Below, piece by piece: positions 1-7,077 of a stretch of DNA of 28,199 nucleotides. Each line of letters opens with the position of its first letter. The first letter of the stretch is position 1. Source of the stretch: Acidobacteriota bacterium. GTDB taxonomy: Bacteria > Acidobacteriota > Terriglobia > Terriglobales > Acidobacteriaceae. The translations under genes were made by a program, and so were the position numbers. The notes beneath the pieces are model-generated. The model worked only from the letters and a program-made list of their open reading frames with translations, did no database searches and was not told the origin of the DNA. The stretch lies in NCBI GenBank assembly GCA_021780415.1, contig JAJXYW010000177.1, positions 1 through 28,199 of the forward strand, in the 5' to 3' direction.

Positions 1-123
1 GTTCTCATGCGGTTGCAGGTTGCACCAGCGTTTGAGACGATCGAGAACGATTGTGGTGGGATAGCGGAGGCGGAAGCGATTGTAGGTTTCGACGCGTCCC
101 GTAAATCGCTCGATGCTGTTCAT
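1..123 (-). CDS. Class I SAM-dependent methyltransferase, N-terminal fragment (cut by window edge)
   Basis: An open frame of 41 codons runs from the ATG at 123 to the window edge without a stop. The product starts MNSIERFTGRVETYNRFRLR, followed by YPTTIVLDRLKRW. The FTGRVExYxRxRxxYP opening is the usual N-terminus of small UbiE/type-11 methyltransferases, which transfer a methyl group from S-adenosylmethionine; the SAM-binding Rossmann motifs would lie beyond the edge. An ATG eight bases upstream is closed by an in-frame TGA, so 123 is the likely start. The gene is divergent from the glycosyltransferase at 181, with 57 bases between them. The substrate cannot be told from this fragment. Confidence 0.75.
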   Translation of the reverse strand, partial: MNSIERFTGRVETYNRFRLRYPTTIVLDRLKRWCNLQPHEN

Positions 124-165
124 GACTCCATGATAGAGAAGAAGCGTGAGAGTTGAACGGCTGCT

Positions 166-174
166 TGATATAGT
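166..174 (+). promoter_or_regulatory. Extended -10 promoter of the GT87 gene
   Basis: TGATATAGT is an extended -10 (TGn plus TATAGT). Six bases separate it from the ATG at 181, so transcription would be expected to start at or next to the start codon. No good -35 is visible. The placement matches several other genes in this window. Confidence 0.5.
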
Positions 175-180
175 GAGCGA

Positions 181-1476
181 ATGACTTCCGTTGAATTGCA
201 GAACACGGGTGAGCGAACGCATGACCGGCGTCTGCTGGAGTATGCGCTGCTTAGTTTGTTGCTGGCGAATGTAGTGCAATGGGCGGTTTGCCGGGCGCTG
301 CACCTGGGGAATCCGGGGAGCATGATTCCGGATTTGAAGGCATTTTTTCATGTGCGGCAGTGGACGGATTCGTGGCTGCCGATGATGAAGTCGCTGGATT
401 ATTTCAAGGCGCATCCGACGCTGCCGATCTATGACGCGAAGCTGTATGACACGCTGATCTACTCGCTGGCGAGCGAGTTGCCGCTGGTGGCGATGCGGAA
501 GATGGGGATGAGCGATACGGCGATGCTGCGGGTGCTGGCGATTGGATCGTGGCTGGCGGTGTGGGGCGTTGCGGTGGTGTCGATTGCGATGGGTCGGTGG
601 TTGCTGCGACGGCGTGGAGAGAGGTTGACGTGGCCGGCTGCGCTGGCGGTGGTGCTGGCGACGCTGGGATGCTATCCGCTGATCAAGGGGTACTCGCTGG
701 GAAATGCGCAGACGTTTCTGTCGTTTGGGTTTGCGGTGCTGCTGCTGCTGTGGACGACGGGGCGCGAGCGTTGGGCGGGTGCAGTGGCGGCATTGATGAC
801 GGCGGTGAAGCCGCAGTTTATTTTGCTGCTGGTGTGGATGCTGGTGCGGAAGCGGTGGGGCGCGGTGTGGGCCTTCGTGGCTTGCGGGGTGGTGCTGATC
901 GCGGCGTCGGTGGCGGTGTTTGGGTGGCACAACAATCTGGATTACCTTGGCGTGCTGGCGGGGTTGAGCCACAAGGCGCAGTCGCACTATGCGAACCAGT
1001 CGATGTTTGGAACGATCAATCGCATGATCTTCAACGGCGAGAATATTGGCTACACGCCGTATGTGTATACACCTTATATTCCGTGGGTGTATCGCGTGAC
1101 GGTGGCGACGTCGCTGCTGCTGGTGGGGTTGGTGCTGGTGTATCCGTGGAGAGCGCTGCGCGGATCGACGGCGGACCTGGCGGCAATGGGGATTGTGTCG
1201 GTGGCCGCGTCGCCGATGGCGTGGGAGCATCACTACGGTATCGTGGTGGGGATCGCGTCGTGGGCGTGGTTTGCGCACGCCTGCTGGATGAAAAAGCGAC
1301 CGTGGGTGCTGGGGGTTGCGGTATTTCTTTGTTTGAACTTTCTGCCAGCGTTTAATTATCTGGCCGATAAGCGCGGGTGGAATGTGCTGCAGTCGTATCT
1401 TTATTTCGGGGCGCTGTTGCTGATGGGGTGGTTGATGCACCTGGCGCGCGCAAACGACGAGGCTGCGCTGGGATGA
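181..1476 (+). CDS. Glycosyltransferase family 87 (DUF2029) integral membrane protein
   Basis: The 431-residue product is a polytopic membrane protein with about ten hydrophobic segments (first near residues 22-42, last near 405-425). The GT87/DUF2029 signature is visible: a large loop after the first helix with PDLKAFF, the KPQF motif near residue 211, NQSMFGTINRM near 275 and SPMAWEHHYG near 350. The family uses polyprenyl-phosphate sugars (mannose or arabinose in actinobacteria) on the outer face of the inner membrane; the donor and acceptor here are unknown. No Shine-Dalgarno is seen; an extended -10 ends seven bases before the ATG, so the mRNA may be leaderless. The gene converges on the thiolase with a 13-base gap. 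Confidence 0.8.
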   Translation: MTSVELQNTGERTHDRRLLEYALLSLLLANVVQWAVCRALHLGNPGSMIPDLKAFFHVRQWTDSWLPMMKSLDYFKAHPTLPIYDAKLYDTLIYSLASELPLVAMRKMGMSDTAMLRVLAIGSWLAVWGVAVVSIAMGRWLLRRRGERLTWPAALAVVLATLGCYPLIKGYSLGNAQTFLSFGFAVLLLLWTTGRERWAGAVAALMTAVKPQFILLLVWMLVRKRWGAVWAFVACGVVLIAASVAVFGWHNNLDYLGVLAGLSHKAQSHYANQSMFGTINRMIFNGENIGYTPYVYTPYIPWVYRVTVATSLLLVGLVLVYPWRALRGSTADLAAMGIVSVAASPMAWEHHYGIVVGIASWAWFAHACWMKKRPWVLGVAVFLCLNFLPAFNYLADKRGWNVLQSYLYFGALLLMGWLMHLARANDEAALG

Positions 1477-1489
1477 GTGCGCGGCAGCC
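1461..1489. terminator. Weak hairpin between two converging genes
   Basis: GGCTGC at 1461-1466 can pair with GCAGCC at 1484-1489 across the 13-base gap between the converging GT87 and thiolase genes. There is no T-tract on either strand, so a terminator role is only a guess from position. Confidence 0.2.
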
Positions 1490-2671
1490 TCAGCGTTCGA
1501 GGGCCATGGCGACGGAGTTGCCGCCGCCGAGGCAGAGGGCGGCGACGCCCTTGCGTGCGTCGCGGCGCTGCATCTCGTAGAGCAGTGTGACGAGGATGCG
1601 CGCTCCGCTGGCTCCGATGGGATGGCCGATGGCGACGGCACCGCCGTTGACGTTGACGCGGTCGAGGCTGAGGCCGAGTTCTTTGGTGACGCCCAGCGCC
1701 TGAACGCTGAAGGCTTCGTTAAGTTCGAAGAGGTCCACGTCGTCGATCGACCATCCGGCGCGCGAGAGAACTTTCTGGATTCCGGTGACGGGCGCGAGCA
1801 TGACCCAGCGCGGAGCGACGCCGCTGGTGGCCTGGGCTCGGATGGTTGCGAGCGGCTTGAGATGCAGATGGTGAGCGCGCTCGGCGGACATGAGGAGGAC
1901 GGCTGCGGCAGCGTCGTTGACGCCGGGCGCGTTGCCGGCGGTGACGGTGCCGTCCTTCTTGAAGGCGGGCTTGAGGGCGGCGAGTGCTTCGAGCGAGGCA
2001 TCGGCGCGGACGCTCTCGTCGTGAGTGAAGATGGTGGGCGCGGCTCCCTTTTTGGTGGCGATGGTGAGGGGGATGATTTCGGCGTCGAAGCGGCCGGCCT
2101 GCTGCGCAGCGGCGGCCTTGCGGTGAGAGTTGAGGGCGTAGGCGTCCTGTTGCTCGCGGGTGATGGAATGTTTCTCGGCGACAAGTTCGCCGGTCATGCC
2201 CATGTGCTGGTTGTCGCAGGCGCACCAGAGGCCGTCGTGGATCATGGAGTCGACGGCCTGCGCGTCACCCATGCGAAAACCCTTGCGAGCGTTGGGCAGG
2301 AGATAGGGAGCGTTGGACATGGACTCCATGCCGCCAGCGACAGCGATCTCGGAGTCACCGGTGGCGATGGCGTGCGCGGCGAGGGCGACAGATTTGAGGC
2401 CGGAGCCGCAGACCATGTTGATGGTGAGGGCTGAGACGGTGTCGGCGAGGCCGCCGCGGAGTGCTGCCTGGCGTGCGGGATTCTGGCCGAGGCCGGCGGG
2501 GAGAACGCAGCCCATGATGCACTCGGTGACGTCGGCTGGATCAATGCCGGAGCGTTCGACGGCGGCGCGCACTGCGATGGAGCCGAGTTCGACGGCGGAG
2601 AGATGAGAGAGCGAGCCGAGGAACTTGCCAACGGGGGTTCGCGCTGCACTGACGATGACTACTTCTCGCAT
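1490..2671 (-). CDS. Acetyl-CoA C-acetyltransferase (biosynthetic-type thiolase)
   Basis: The 393-residue protein has the usual thiolase length. It carries the acylation cysteine in NMVCGSG (C88), the NEAF motif ([12 protein letters not shown]), the [10 protein letters not shown] histidine loop near residue 350, and a C-terminal CLGGGNS cysteine. The enzyme condenses two acetyl-CoA to acetoacetyl-CoA or does the reverse cleavage, in the cytoplasm; AtoB, PhaA and FadA-like roles cannot be separated from sequence alone, and no partner gene of PHB or beta-oxidation lies nearby. The open frame reaches further upstream to 2812, but homology begins at [15 protein letters not shown], and an AGGAG sits six bases before the ATG at 2671, so that start is chosen. 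Confidence 0.92.
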   Translation of the reverse strand: MREVVIVSAARTPVGKFLGSLSHLSAVELGSIAVRAAVERSGIDPADVTECIMGCVLPAGLGQNPARQAALRGGLADTVSALTINMVCGSGLKSVALAAHAIATGDSEIAVAGGMESMSNAPYLLPNARKGFRMGDAQAVDSMIHDGLWCACDNQHMGMTGELVAEKHSITREQQDAYALNSHRKAAAAQQAGRFDAEIIPLTIATKKGAAPTIFTHDESVRADASLEALAALKPAFKKDGTVTAGNAPGVNDAAAAVLLMSAERAHHLHLKPLATIRAQATSGVAPRWVMLAPVTGIQKVLSRAGWSIDDVDLFELNEAFSVQALGVTKELGLSLDRVNVNGGAVAIGHPIGASGARILVTLLYEMQRRDARKGVAALCLGGGNSVAMALER

Positions 2672-2740
2672 GAAGGCTCCTGCGTTTGCGGTGATAGATG
2701 CGTTTTGCGGTACGAAAAAGCGGTGCCGCAGGGACAACGT

Positions 2741-2746
2741 AGTATA
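2741..2746 (-). promoter_or_regulatory. Probable -10 box of the thiolase gene
   Basis: On the minus strand TATACT matches the sigma-70 -10 consensus in five of six positions and would give a leader of about 60 bases before the thiolase ATG. No convincing -35 is seen. Confidence 0.35.
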
Positions 2747-2951
2747 CGACGCACGGCCTATGTAGAGCAGTGCGTGACGGTGAGTGGGGTCGAAGGTGAA
2801 GCAGCGATGCAAGTGTCCGCGTGGAGAGTGTTGTGTGTGCGTTGCAGAACTTTTTGAACTTTCTGAATTTCCTGGCGATGATGACGGAGCATCTCGAGAT
2901 GTCGGGATGCGATGTTCGGTAAGAGATGGCGAGCGGAGATAAAATTTCGTT

Positions 2952-2986
2952 GCGTCGAAGTCGTTTTTTTCTTGACTCTTCGACGC
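2952..2986. promoter_or_regulatory. 9-bp inverted repeat around the -35 box of the small-RNA promoter
   Basis: GCGTCGAAG (2952-2960) and CTTCGACGC (2978-2986) are perfect inverted copies 17 bases apart. The right arm begins directly after the -35 hexamer TTGACT (2972-2977) and the spacer holds a run of seven T. Position and symmetry suggest an operator; a hairpin on the minus strand is the alternative. Confidence 0.4.
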
Positions 2987-3000
2987 GAGAAAACTATACC
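2972..3000 (+). promoter_or_regulatory. Sigma-70-type promoter of the candidate small RNA
   Basis: TTGACT (2972-2977) and TATACC (2995-3000) are separated by exactly 17 bases, five and four matches respectively to the consensus. Transcription should start near 3007. The next coding start, rsmE, is almost 200 bases away and a terminator-like hairpin lies between. Confidence 0.6.
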
Positions 3001-3006
3001 TTCGTT

Positions 3007-3142
3007 AGCTGCTTCATACAGATGAAGTCGGCGTCGATGTTCAACATCGATTGGGAGCGCAGGCAAACGCAACCAAGGCAAAGCATCAAAGCAATGGCAA
3101 CACACTCAGGGAACGCGATCATCGCGTTCCCTGAGGTGTTTA
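3007..3142 (+). ncRNA. Candidate small non-coding RNA (about 135 nt)
   Basis: The stretch lies between a good promoter and a strong terminator hairpin and has no reading frame that resembles a protein. It can fold as: hairpin 1, CTTCAT-ACAG-ATGAAG (3012-3027); hairpin 2, TCGATG-TTCAA-CATCGA (3034-3050); an unpaired, A- and C-rich linker (about 3058-3098); and the terminator stem (3099-3140). Promoter, two small hairpins, single-stranded linker and terminator is the standard layout of a trans-acting sRNA. I cannot name the family; acidobacterial structured RNAs such as the Acido-1 motif are candidates to compare. An alternative is a long 5' leader of rsmE, but the terminator and a separate rsmE -10 box speak against it. 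Confidence 0.45.
3099..3142 (+). terminator. Rho-independent terminator of the candidate small RNA
   Basis: CTCAGGGAACGCGAT (3105-3119) and its exact reverse complement (3121-3135) form a long stem, extended by AACAC/GTGTT with one bulged A, and followed by TTTAAT. The inner bases must open to make a loop. It stops 46 bases before the rsmE -10 box. Confidence 0.6.
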
Positions 3143-3185
3143 ATCGCCAGTGTTCATGCGGCTTTCGCGTGTGGTGTAGACGCAG

Positions 3186-3191
3186 TATGCT
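3186..3191 (+). promoter_or_regulatory. -10 box of rsmE
   Basis: TATGCT lies six bases before the rsmE ATG, so the predicted transcript would start at the A of the start codon. The -35 position is poor (TTTCGC). No Shine-Dalgarno is present. Confidence 0.4.
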
Positions 3192-3197
3192 GTTTGC

Positions 3198-3905
3198 ATG
3201 ACGAGACGACGATGGATTGCTGATACATGGACGGAGACAACCGCAGCGTTGAGGGGTGAACAGGCGGTGCATCTTGCACGCGTGTTGCGGGCGCAGCCAG
3301 GGCAGGTGTTCGATGTGGTGGCGAATGGATTTTTGCACCGGGCGGAGATTTTTTCTGCGGATGAACATGAGGTCGTGTTCACGCTGCATGAAGAGCTTGA
3401 GGCGGATGCTGCGTTGCCGGTGCATCTGGTGATGGCCGTGTTCAAGTTCGATCACATGGAGTGGGGAATCGAGAAGGCAACGGAGTTGGGCGCGGCGAGA
3501 ATTACGCCGGTGATCGCGCGCAGGACGGAGAAACATCTTGCACAGGCGGCGGCGAAGCGAGTGGAGAGGTGGCGAAGGATTGTGCGTGAGGCGGCGCAGC
3601 AGTCGCGGCGAAGTGATGTGCCGGAGGTGAATGATCCGGTGGTGCTGAAGGCTGCGCTGGGGATGGTGAGTGCAGAGAGGAAACTGCTACTCGCGGAGAC
3701 GGAGCAGGAGAACTCTCTGCGTGCAGCGCTGGAGACAGAAGTTGCGACGGTGGCCCTGGCGATTGGTCCGGAAGGGGGATGGACCGCTGATGAGATGGTG
3801 ATGTTTGCGGAGAACGGATGGAAGAATGTGACGCTGGGGCCGAGGATCCTGCGGGCTGAGACGGCTGCGATTGCAGGGCTCGCGGTGTGTGCGGCGATGC
3901 TGTAG
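3198..3905 (+). CDS. rsmE: 16S rRNA (uracil-1498-N3)-methyltransferase RsmE
   Basis: The 235-residue product has the RsmE layout: an N-terminal PUA-like domain (residues about 15-70, with HLARVLRAQPGQ) and a C-terminal SPOUT methyltransferase domain. The knot motifs are clear: KATELGAARITPV (93-105), AIGPEGGWT (188-196) and LGPRILRAETA (213-223). The enzyme methylates U1498 of 16S rRNA on the assembled 30S subunit using S-adenosylmethionine. No Shine-Dalgarno precedes the ATG; a -10 like hexamer stands six bases before it. A strong terminator follows the stop by one base, so the gene is probably transcribed alone. In many bacteria rsmE neighbours prmA or dnaJ; here dnaJ lies next door but on the other strand. 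Confidence 0.95.
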   Translation: MTRRRWIADTWTETTAALRGEQAVHLARVLRAQPGQVFDVVANGFLHRAEIFSADEHEVVFTLHEELEADAALPVHLVMAVFKFDHMEWGIEKATELGAARITPVIARRTEKHLAQAAAKRVERWRRIVREAAQQSRRSDVPEVNDPVVLKAALGMVSAERKLLLAETEQENSLRAALETEVATVALAIGPEGGWTADEMVMFAENGWKNVTLGPRILRAETAAIAGLAVCAAML

Positions 3906-3957
3906 AGCAGTGAGTGCGTACAGCTCAGAATCGAGATGTACGCACTCACTGCTTTTG
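3906..3957 (+). terminator. Rho-independent terminator of rsmE
   Basis: A 17-bp perfect stem, AGCAGTGAGTGCGTACA (3906-3922) with its complement at 3937-3953, has a 14-base loop and runs into TTTT. It starts directly after the rsmE stop codon and shields the converging dnaJ. Confidence 0.85.
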
Positions 3958-3994
3958 TGCGGCGGAAACTGTAAGAGCCTGTGGGTGGTTGCGG

Positions 3995-5128
3995 CTAGCT
4001 GAACATCTCTTTGACCTTGCTGAAGAGGCCGCGGGAGGTTGGGGTGTTCTCGATGGAGATGGATTCGGCTAGCTGCTTGAGGAGTTCCTTCTGCTGTTTG
4101 GTGAGCTTCGAGGGCGTTTGCACGCGGACTTCGACGACGAGGTCGCCCTTGCCGTGAGAGTTGAGGTGGGGAACTCCTTTGCCACGCAGCTTAATCTCGC
4201 GGCCGCTCTGCGTGCCTTCGGGAACCTTGATGGTCTCGACGCCGTCGAGGGTCTCGAGTTCGAGTTCGGTGCCGAGCGCGGCTTGCGGGAAGCTGATGGG
4301 GATGACGCAGTGGAGGTCGTCGCCGTCTCGCTCGAAGAACTTGTGCGGCTTGACGTTGAGGACTACATAGAAGTCGCCGGCGGGGCCGCCGAAGCGGCCG
4401 GCTTCGCCTTCGCCAGAGTAGCGGATGCGGGTATCGGTCTCGACGCCGGCGGGAACCTTGACGAGGATCTTGTGCTCGCGCGTGACGCGGGAGTCGCCCT
4501 TGCAGGTGGCGCAGGGAGTGCGGATGACGGAGCCGGTGCCGCCGCATACGGGGCAGGTGCGGGCAACGGCGAAGAAGCCCTGTTGGGAACGGATCTGGCC
4601 GCGGCCGCCGCACTGCTGACAGGTCTCGGGCTGCTTGCCGGCGGCGGAGCCGGTGCCTCGGCAATCTTCGCAGGACTCGGCGCGGCGGATGGTGATCTCG
4701 CGCTCGACGCCGAAGACGGCTTCTTCGAATTCGAGCTTCATGTCGAACTTGAGATCGCGGCCGCGCTGCTGACGGGTGGCGCGGCGATTGCCACCACCCA
4801 TGTTGAACATTTCGCCGAAGAGATCTCCGAAGATGTCGTTGAGGTCGCCCTGGCCCTGGAAGGGATTGCCGCCGGGGAAGCCGCCGGAGCCGTTGACGCC
4901 AGCGTGACCGTAGCGATCGTAGGCGGCGCGCTTATCGGCGTCGGAGAGAACCTGATAGGCCTCGCTGCACTCTTTGAACCGCTCCTCGGCTTCGGGGTTG
5001 TTGGGGTTGCGGTCGGGGTGGTGCTGCATGGCGAGCTTGCGATACGCAGATTTGATCTCGCCGTCAGAGGCGGTGCGTTCGACGCCCAGGAGTTCGTAGT
5101 AGTCAGTCTTCATCGTTGCAGTTGCCAT
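3995..5128 (-). CDS. dnaJ: Molecular chaperone DnaJ
   Basis: The 377-residue protein is a full type I DnaJ. The J-domain spans about residues 8-74 with the HPD triad at 37-39; a Gly/Phe-rich region follows (about 75-113); four zinc-binding CxxC pairs lie at C153/156, C170/173, C192/195 and C206/209; the substrate-binding beta domains fill the rest. The fourth zinc motif reads CATCKGDS, lacking the last glycine of CxxCxGxG, a mild deviation. DnaJ delivers unfolded proteins to DnaK and stimulates its ATPase in the cytoplasm. An AGGA seven bases upstream supports the ATG at 5128 over the ATG five codons later. The gene is last in a hrcA-grpE-dnaJ run, 128 bases after grpE; dnaK is not in the window. 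Confidence 0.97.
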   Translation of the reverse strand: MATATMKTDYYELLGVERTASDGEIKSAYRKLAMQHHPDRNPNNPEAEERFKECSEAYQVLSDADKRAAYDRYGHAGVNGSGGFPGGNPFQGQGDLNDIFGDLFGEMFNMGGGNRRATRQQRGRDLKFDMKLEFEEAVFGVEREITIRRAESCEDCRGTGSAAGKQPETCQQCGGRGQIRSQQGFFAVARTCPVCGGTGSVIRTPCATCKGDSRVTREHKILVKVPAGVETDTRIRYSGEGEAGRFGGPAGDFYVVLNVKPHKFFERDGDDLHCVIPISFPQAALGTELELETLDGVETIKVPEGTQSGREIKLRGKGVPHLNSHGKGDLVVEVRVQTPSKLTKQQKELLKQLAESISIENTPTSRGLFSKVKEMFS

Positions 5129-5256
5129 TCTTGAATCCTAGTGATTGAGGGCGATGTCTGCCCGGAGTGTTTCAGGGCTTAGGCCCGTTCTTCGATCTGT
5201 TGCGTTCTACGCGCTATTGTCTGTGGCTCATCCGGCAGCACGTTGATCCGTTGGAG

Positions 5257-5889
5257 CTACTCGCTTTTCTGTGCGGAGTTGCTGGCGATGCGGACCAGCG
5301 CCGGGCGAAGGAGTTTGTCGCGGAGCTTGTAGCCGCGGCGAATCTCCTCAAGGACTTGATGGTCCGGGTGTTCCAGAGTTTCGATGCTGCCGAGGGCCTC
5401 GTGGATTCTGGGGTCGAACTGTGCGCCGATGCTCTCTACGGGCTGGACACTGAGGCCGCGGAGGGCTTCATCCATCTGCTTGACGATGAGTTGCACGCCG
5501 GAGCGGAGCTGTTCGGCGGAGGCGTCGGCTTTGAGGGCGAGGGCGAAGTTGTCCATGACGCCGAGGAAGGGCTCGACGGCGGACTGGATGGCGTAGTCGC
5601 GGATATCCTGGCGCTCCTTGGCCTCGCGCTTGCGAGTGTTGTCGAACTCGGCCTGGAGGCGGGCGAGGCGGTCCTGATATTGGGCGAGTTGGAGGGCGAG
5701 CTGATCGCGTTCGGCGCGGAGCTGCTCGAGCTCGGCGTTGATGTCTTCGGTCGCGGCGCTGGCTTCGAGGCTCGGCTGCGTAGTCTCCTGTTCGCTGTTC
5801 TGTTCGATCTGTTCGGTGGTCATGTGCTTTTCCTTTTTGCTGTGAGTGTTTCGCGGCCAGTTTGCGAAGCGGTCTTTGACGGTGGTCAT
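5257..5889 (-). CDS. grpE: Nucleotide exchange factor GrpE
   Basis: The 210-residue product shows the GrpE pattern: an acidic, disordered N-terminus, a long coiled coil (about residues 48-100, LEQLRAERDQLALQLAQYQ), and a C-terminal beta domain with the family signature around DPRIHEALGSIET and VLEEIRRGYKLRDKLLRPALV. GrpE releases ADP from DnaK. Two starts are possible: the ATG at 5889 has AGGA seven bases before it, and an ATG 22 codons in (5823) has AAGGA at a similar distance; the longer form is given. The gene begins 26 bases after the hrcA stop and is very probably cotranscribed with it. Confidence 0.95.
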   Translation of the reverse strand: MTTVKDRFANWPRNTHSKKEKHMTTEQIEQNSEQETTQPSLEASAATEDINAELEQLRAERDQLALQLAQYQDRLARLQAEFDNTRKREAKERQDIRDYAIQSAVEPFLGVMDNFALALKADASAEQLRSGVQLIVKQMDEALRGLSVQPVESIGAQFDPRIHEALGSIETLEHPDHQVLEEIRRGYKLRDKLLRPALVRIASNSAQKSE

Positions 5890-5915
5890 AAAGTCATCCT
5901 GTCTGGGTGCACCCT

Positions 5916-7019
5916 TTATGGGGATAGCGGGGCGATGTCGCCGGTATCTATTCGATGCAGAAGCTGGGCGACGTAGCCGACGGCGTTGATGGCGCTCTCG
6001 TAGTTCATGCGCTTGGGGCCGAGGATGGCGACGGCGCTGTCGCCGGAGATCTGCGCGGGGGCGGCGATGAGGACGAGGCCTGCCATGCCGGGATCCTGTT
6101 GCTCGAGGTCGAAGATGACGCGCACGGATTGTTCGGAAGTATCGATATAGGCGTTGAGGAGTTCGATGAGGCGCTGCTTCTCTTCGAGTGCGGAGAGCAT
6201 GGCGCGGAGGCGGTCGCGATCAGCGGGAAGGCCGATGAGATTGACCACGCCGTCGATGTAGACGGACTGCTGCTGGCCGGCGCCGGGAGGGACGGTGCGA
6301 GACCAGAGATCGTTCGCGTCAGAAGCAAGTTGGGCGTCCGCCAGCTGCTGATAAGCGCTGCGCTCGTGGTCGATGCGACGGGCGAGCTCGCTGCGGACAC
6401 GGTCGATGTTCCAGCCGCGGAAGTGTTCGTTGAGGAAGTTGGCGGCGGTCTCGAGTTGAACGGAAGAGAGATCCTGATCGAGGGTGAGGACGCGGTCGCG
6501 GACCATGCCGCTGCGGGTGACGACGACGGCGAGAACCCGGCGCAGGGTGAGGCGGCTGAAGTGGATGTGCTCGAGCAGGTCTGTGGACGCGGCTGCGCCG
6601 ATGGCCAGGCCGACGCCGCTGGAGAGCGCGGCGAGGACGTGGGAAGTGCGTTCGAGAAGCGCGGAGGCTCCAGCGAGACCGGCGAAGCTGGTGTCAATTT
6701 TGGCGTGCAGGGCTTCGCGATGCATCTGAAAGTCGGCGCGCGAAGGGCCGGGGAGAGAGGTGGCGGTGCTGGTGAGCTGGCTGACGTAGAGGCGGAAGGC
6801 TTCGGCGGAGGGGATGCGGCCGGCGGAGGTGTGGGGCTGCTCGAGCAGGCCGGCGTCGGCGAGCTCGGCCATCTCGTGGCGGATGGTAGCGGAGCTCATG
6901 GCGTTGGCGAAGGCCGATTGCGCGAGGGTGCCCGAGGAGATGGGCTCGCCGGTCGAGATGTAACTCTCGATGATGGCGGTGAGGATCTCGCGCTGACGGG
7001 TTGTGATGGGTTTGGCCAT
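5916..7019 (-). CDS. hrcA: Heat-inducible transcription repressor HrcA
   Basis: The 367-residue protein opens with a winged-helix DNA-binding domain (MAKPITTRQREILTAIIES, then SSATIRHEMAELADAGLLEQPHTSAGRIPS), followed by the HrcA regulatory domain and the family C-terminal motif LGPKRMNYESAINAVGYVAQLL. HrcA represses chaperone operons by binding CIRCE operators and needs GroEL for activity. The open frame extends upstream to 7325, but homology starts at 7019. No strong Shine-Dalgarno is visible. A canonical CIRCE (TTAGCACTC-N9-GAGTGCTAA) is absent here; an unrelated 11-bp inverted repeat lies just upstream. hrcA leads the hrcA-grpE-dnaJ run. Confidence 0.95.
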   Translation of the reverse strand: MAKPITTRQREILTAIIESYISTGEPISSGTLAQSAFANAMSSATIRHEMAELADAGLLEQPHTSAGRIPSAEAFRLYVSQLTSTATSLPGPSRADFQMHREALHAKIDTSFAGLAGASALLERTSHVLAALSSGVGLAIGAAASTDLLEHIHFSRLTLRRVLAVVVTRSGMVRDRVLTLDQDLSSVQLETAANFLNEHFRGWNIDRVRSELARRIDHERSAYQQLADAQLASDANDLWSRTVPPGAGQQQSVYIDGVVNLIGLPADRDRLRAMLSALEEKQRLIELLNAYIDTSEQSVRVIFDLEQQDPGMAGLVLIAAPAQISGDSAVAILGPKRMNYESAINAVGYVAQLLHRIDTGDIAPLSP

Positions 7020-7041
7020 GATTGAGCTTGTGTAGATTAGA

Positions 7042-7071
7042 CCGCTTGCGACACGGAAAGGTCGCAAGCGG
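7042..7071 (-). terminator. 11-bp inverted repeat between mrp and hrcA (terminator or operator)
   Basis: CCGCTTGCGAC (7042-7052) and GTCGCAAGCGG (7061-7071) are perfect inverted copies with an 8-base spacer. It begins six bases after the mrp stop and ends 22 bases before hrcA. Read on the minus strand the stem is followed by TCTAATCT, a poor T-tract. It could terminate mrp or serve as an operator for hrcA; the sequence does not match CIRCE. Confidence 0.45.
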
Positions 7072-7077
7072 CCAGGG

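Noticed and set aside
2994..3536. 180-codon minus-strand frame overlapping the small-RNA locus and rsmE
   Set aside because: It is antisense to rsmE, shows no motif, and crosses the terminator hairpin.
2757..3916. Direct repeat TGTAGAGCAGTG at 2761 and 3901
   Set aside because: Only 12 bases match and the flanks differ (one end belongs to the rsmE stop and terminator). Probably chance.
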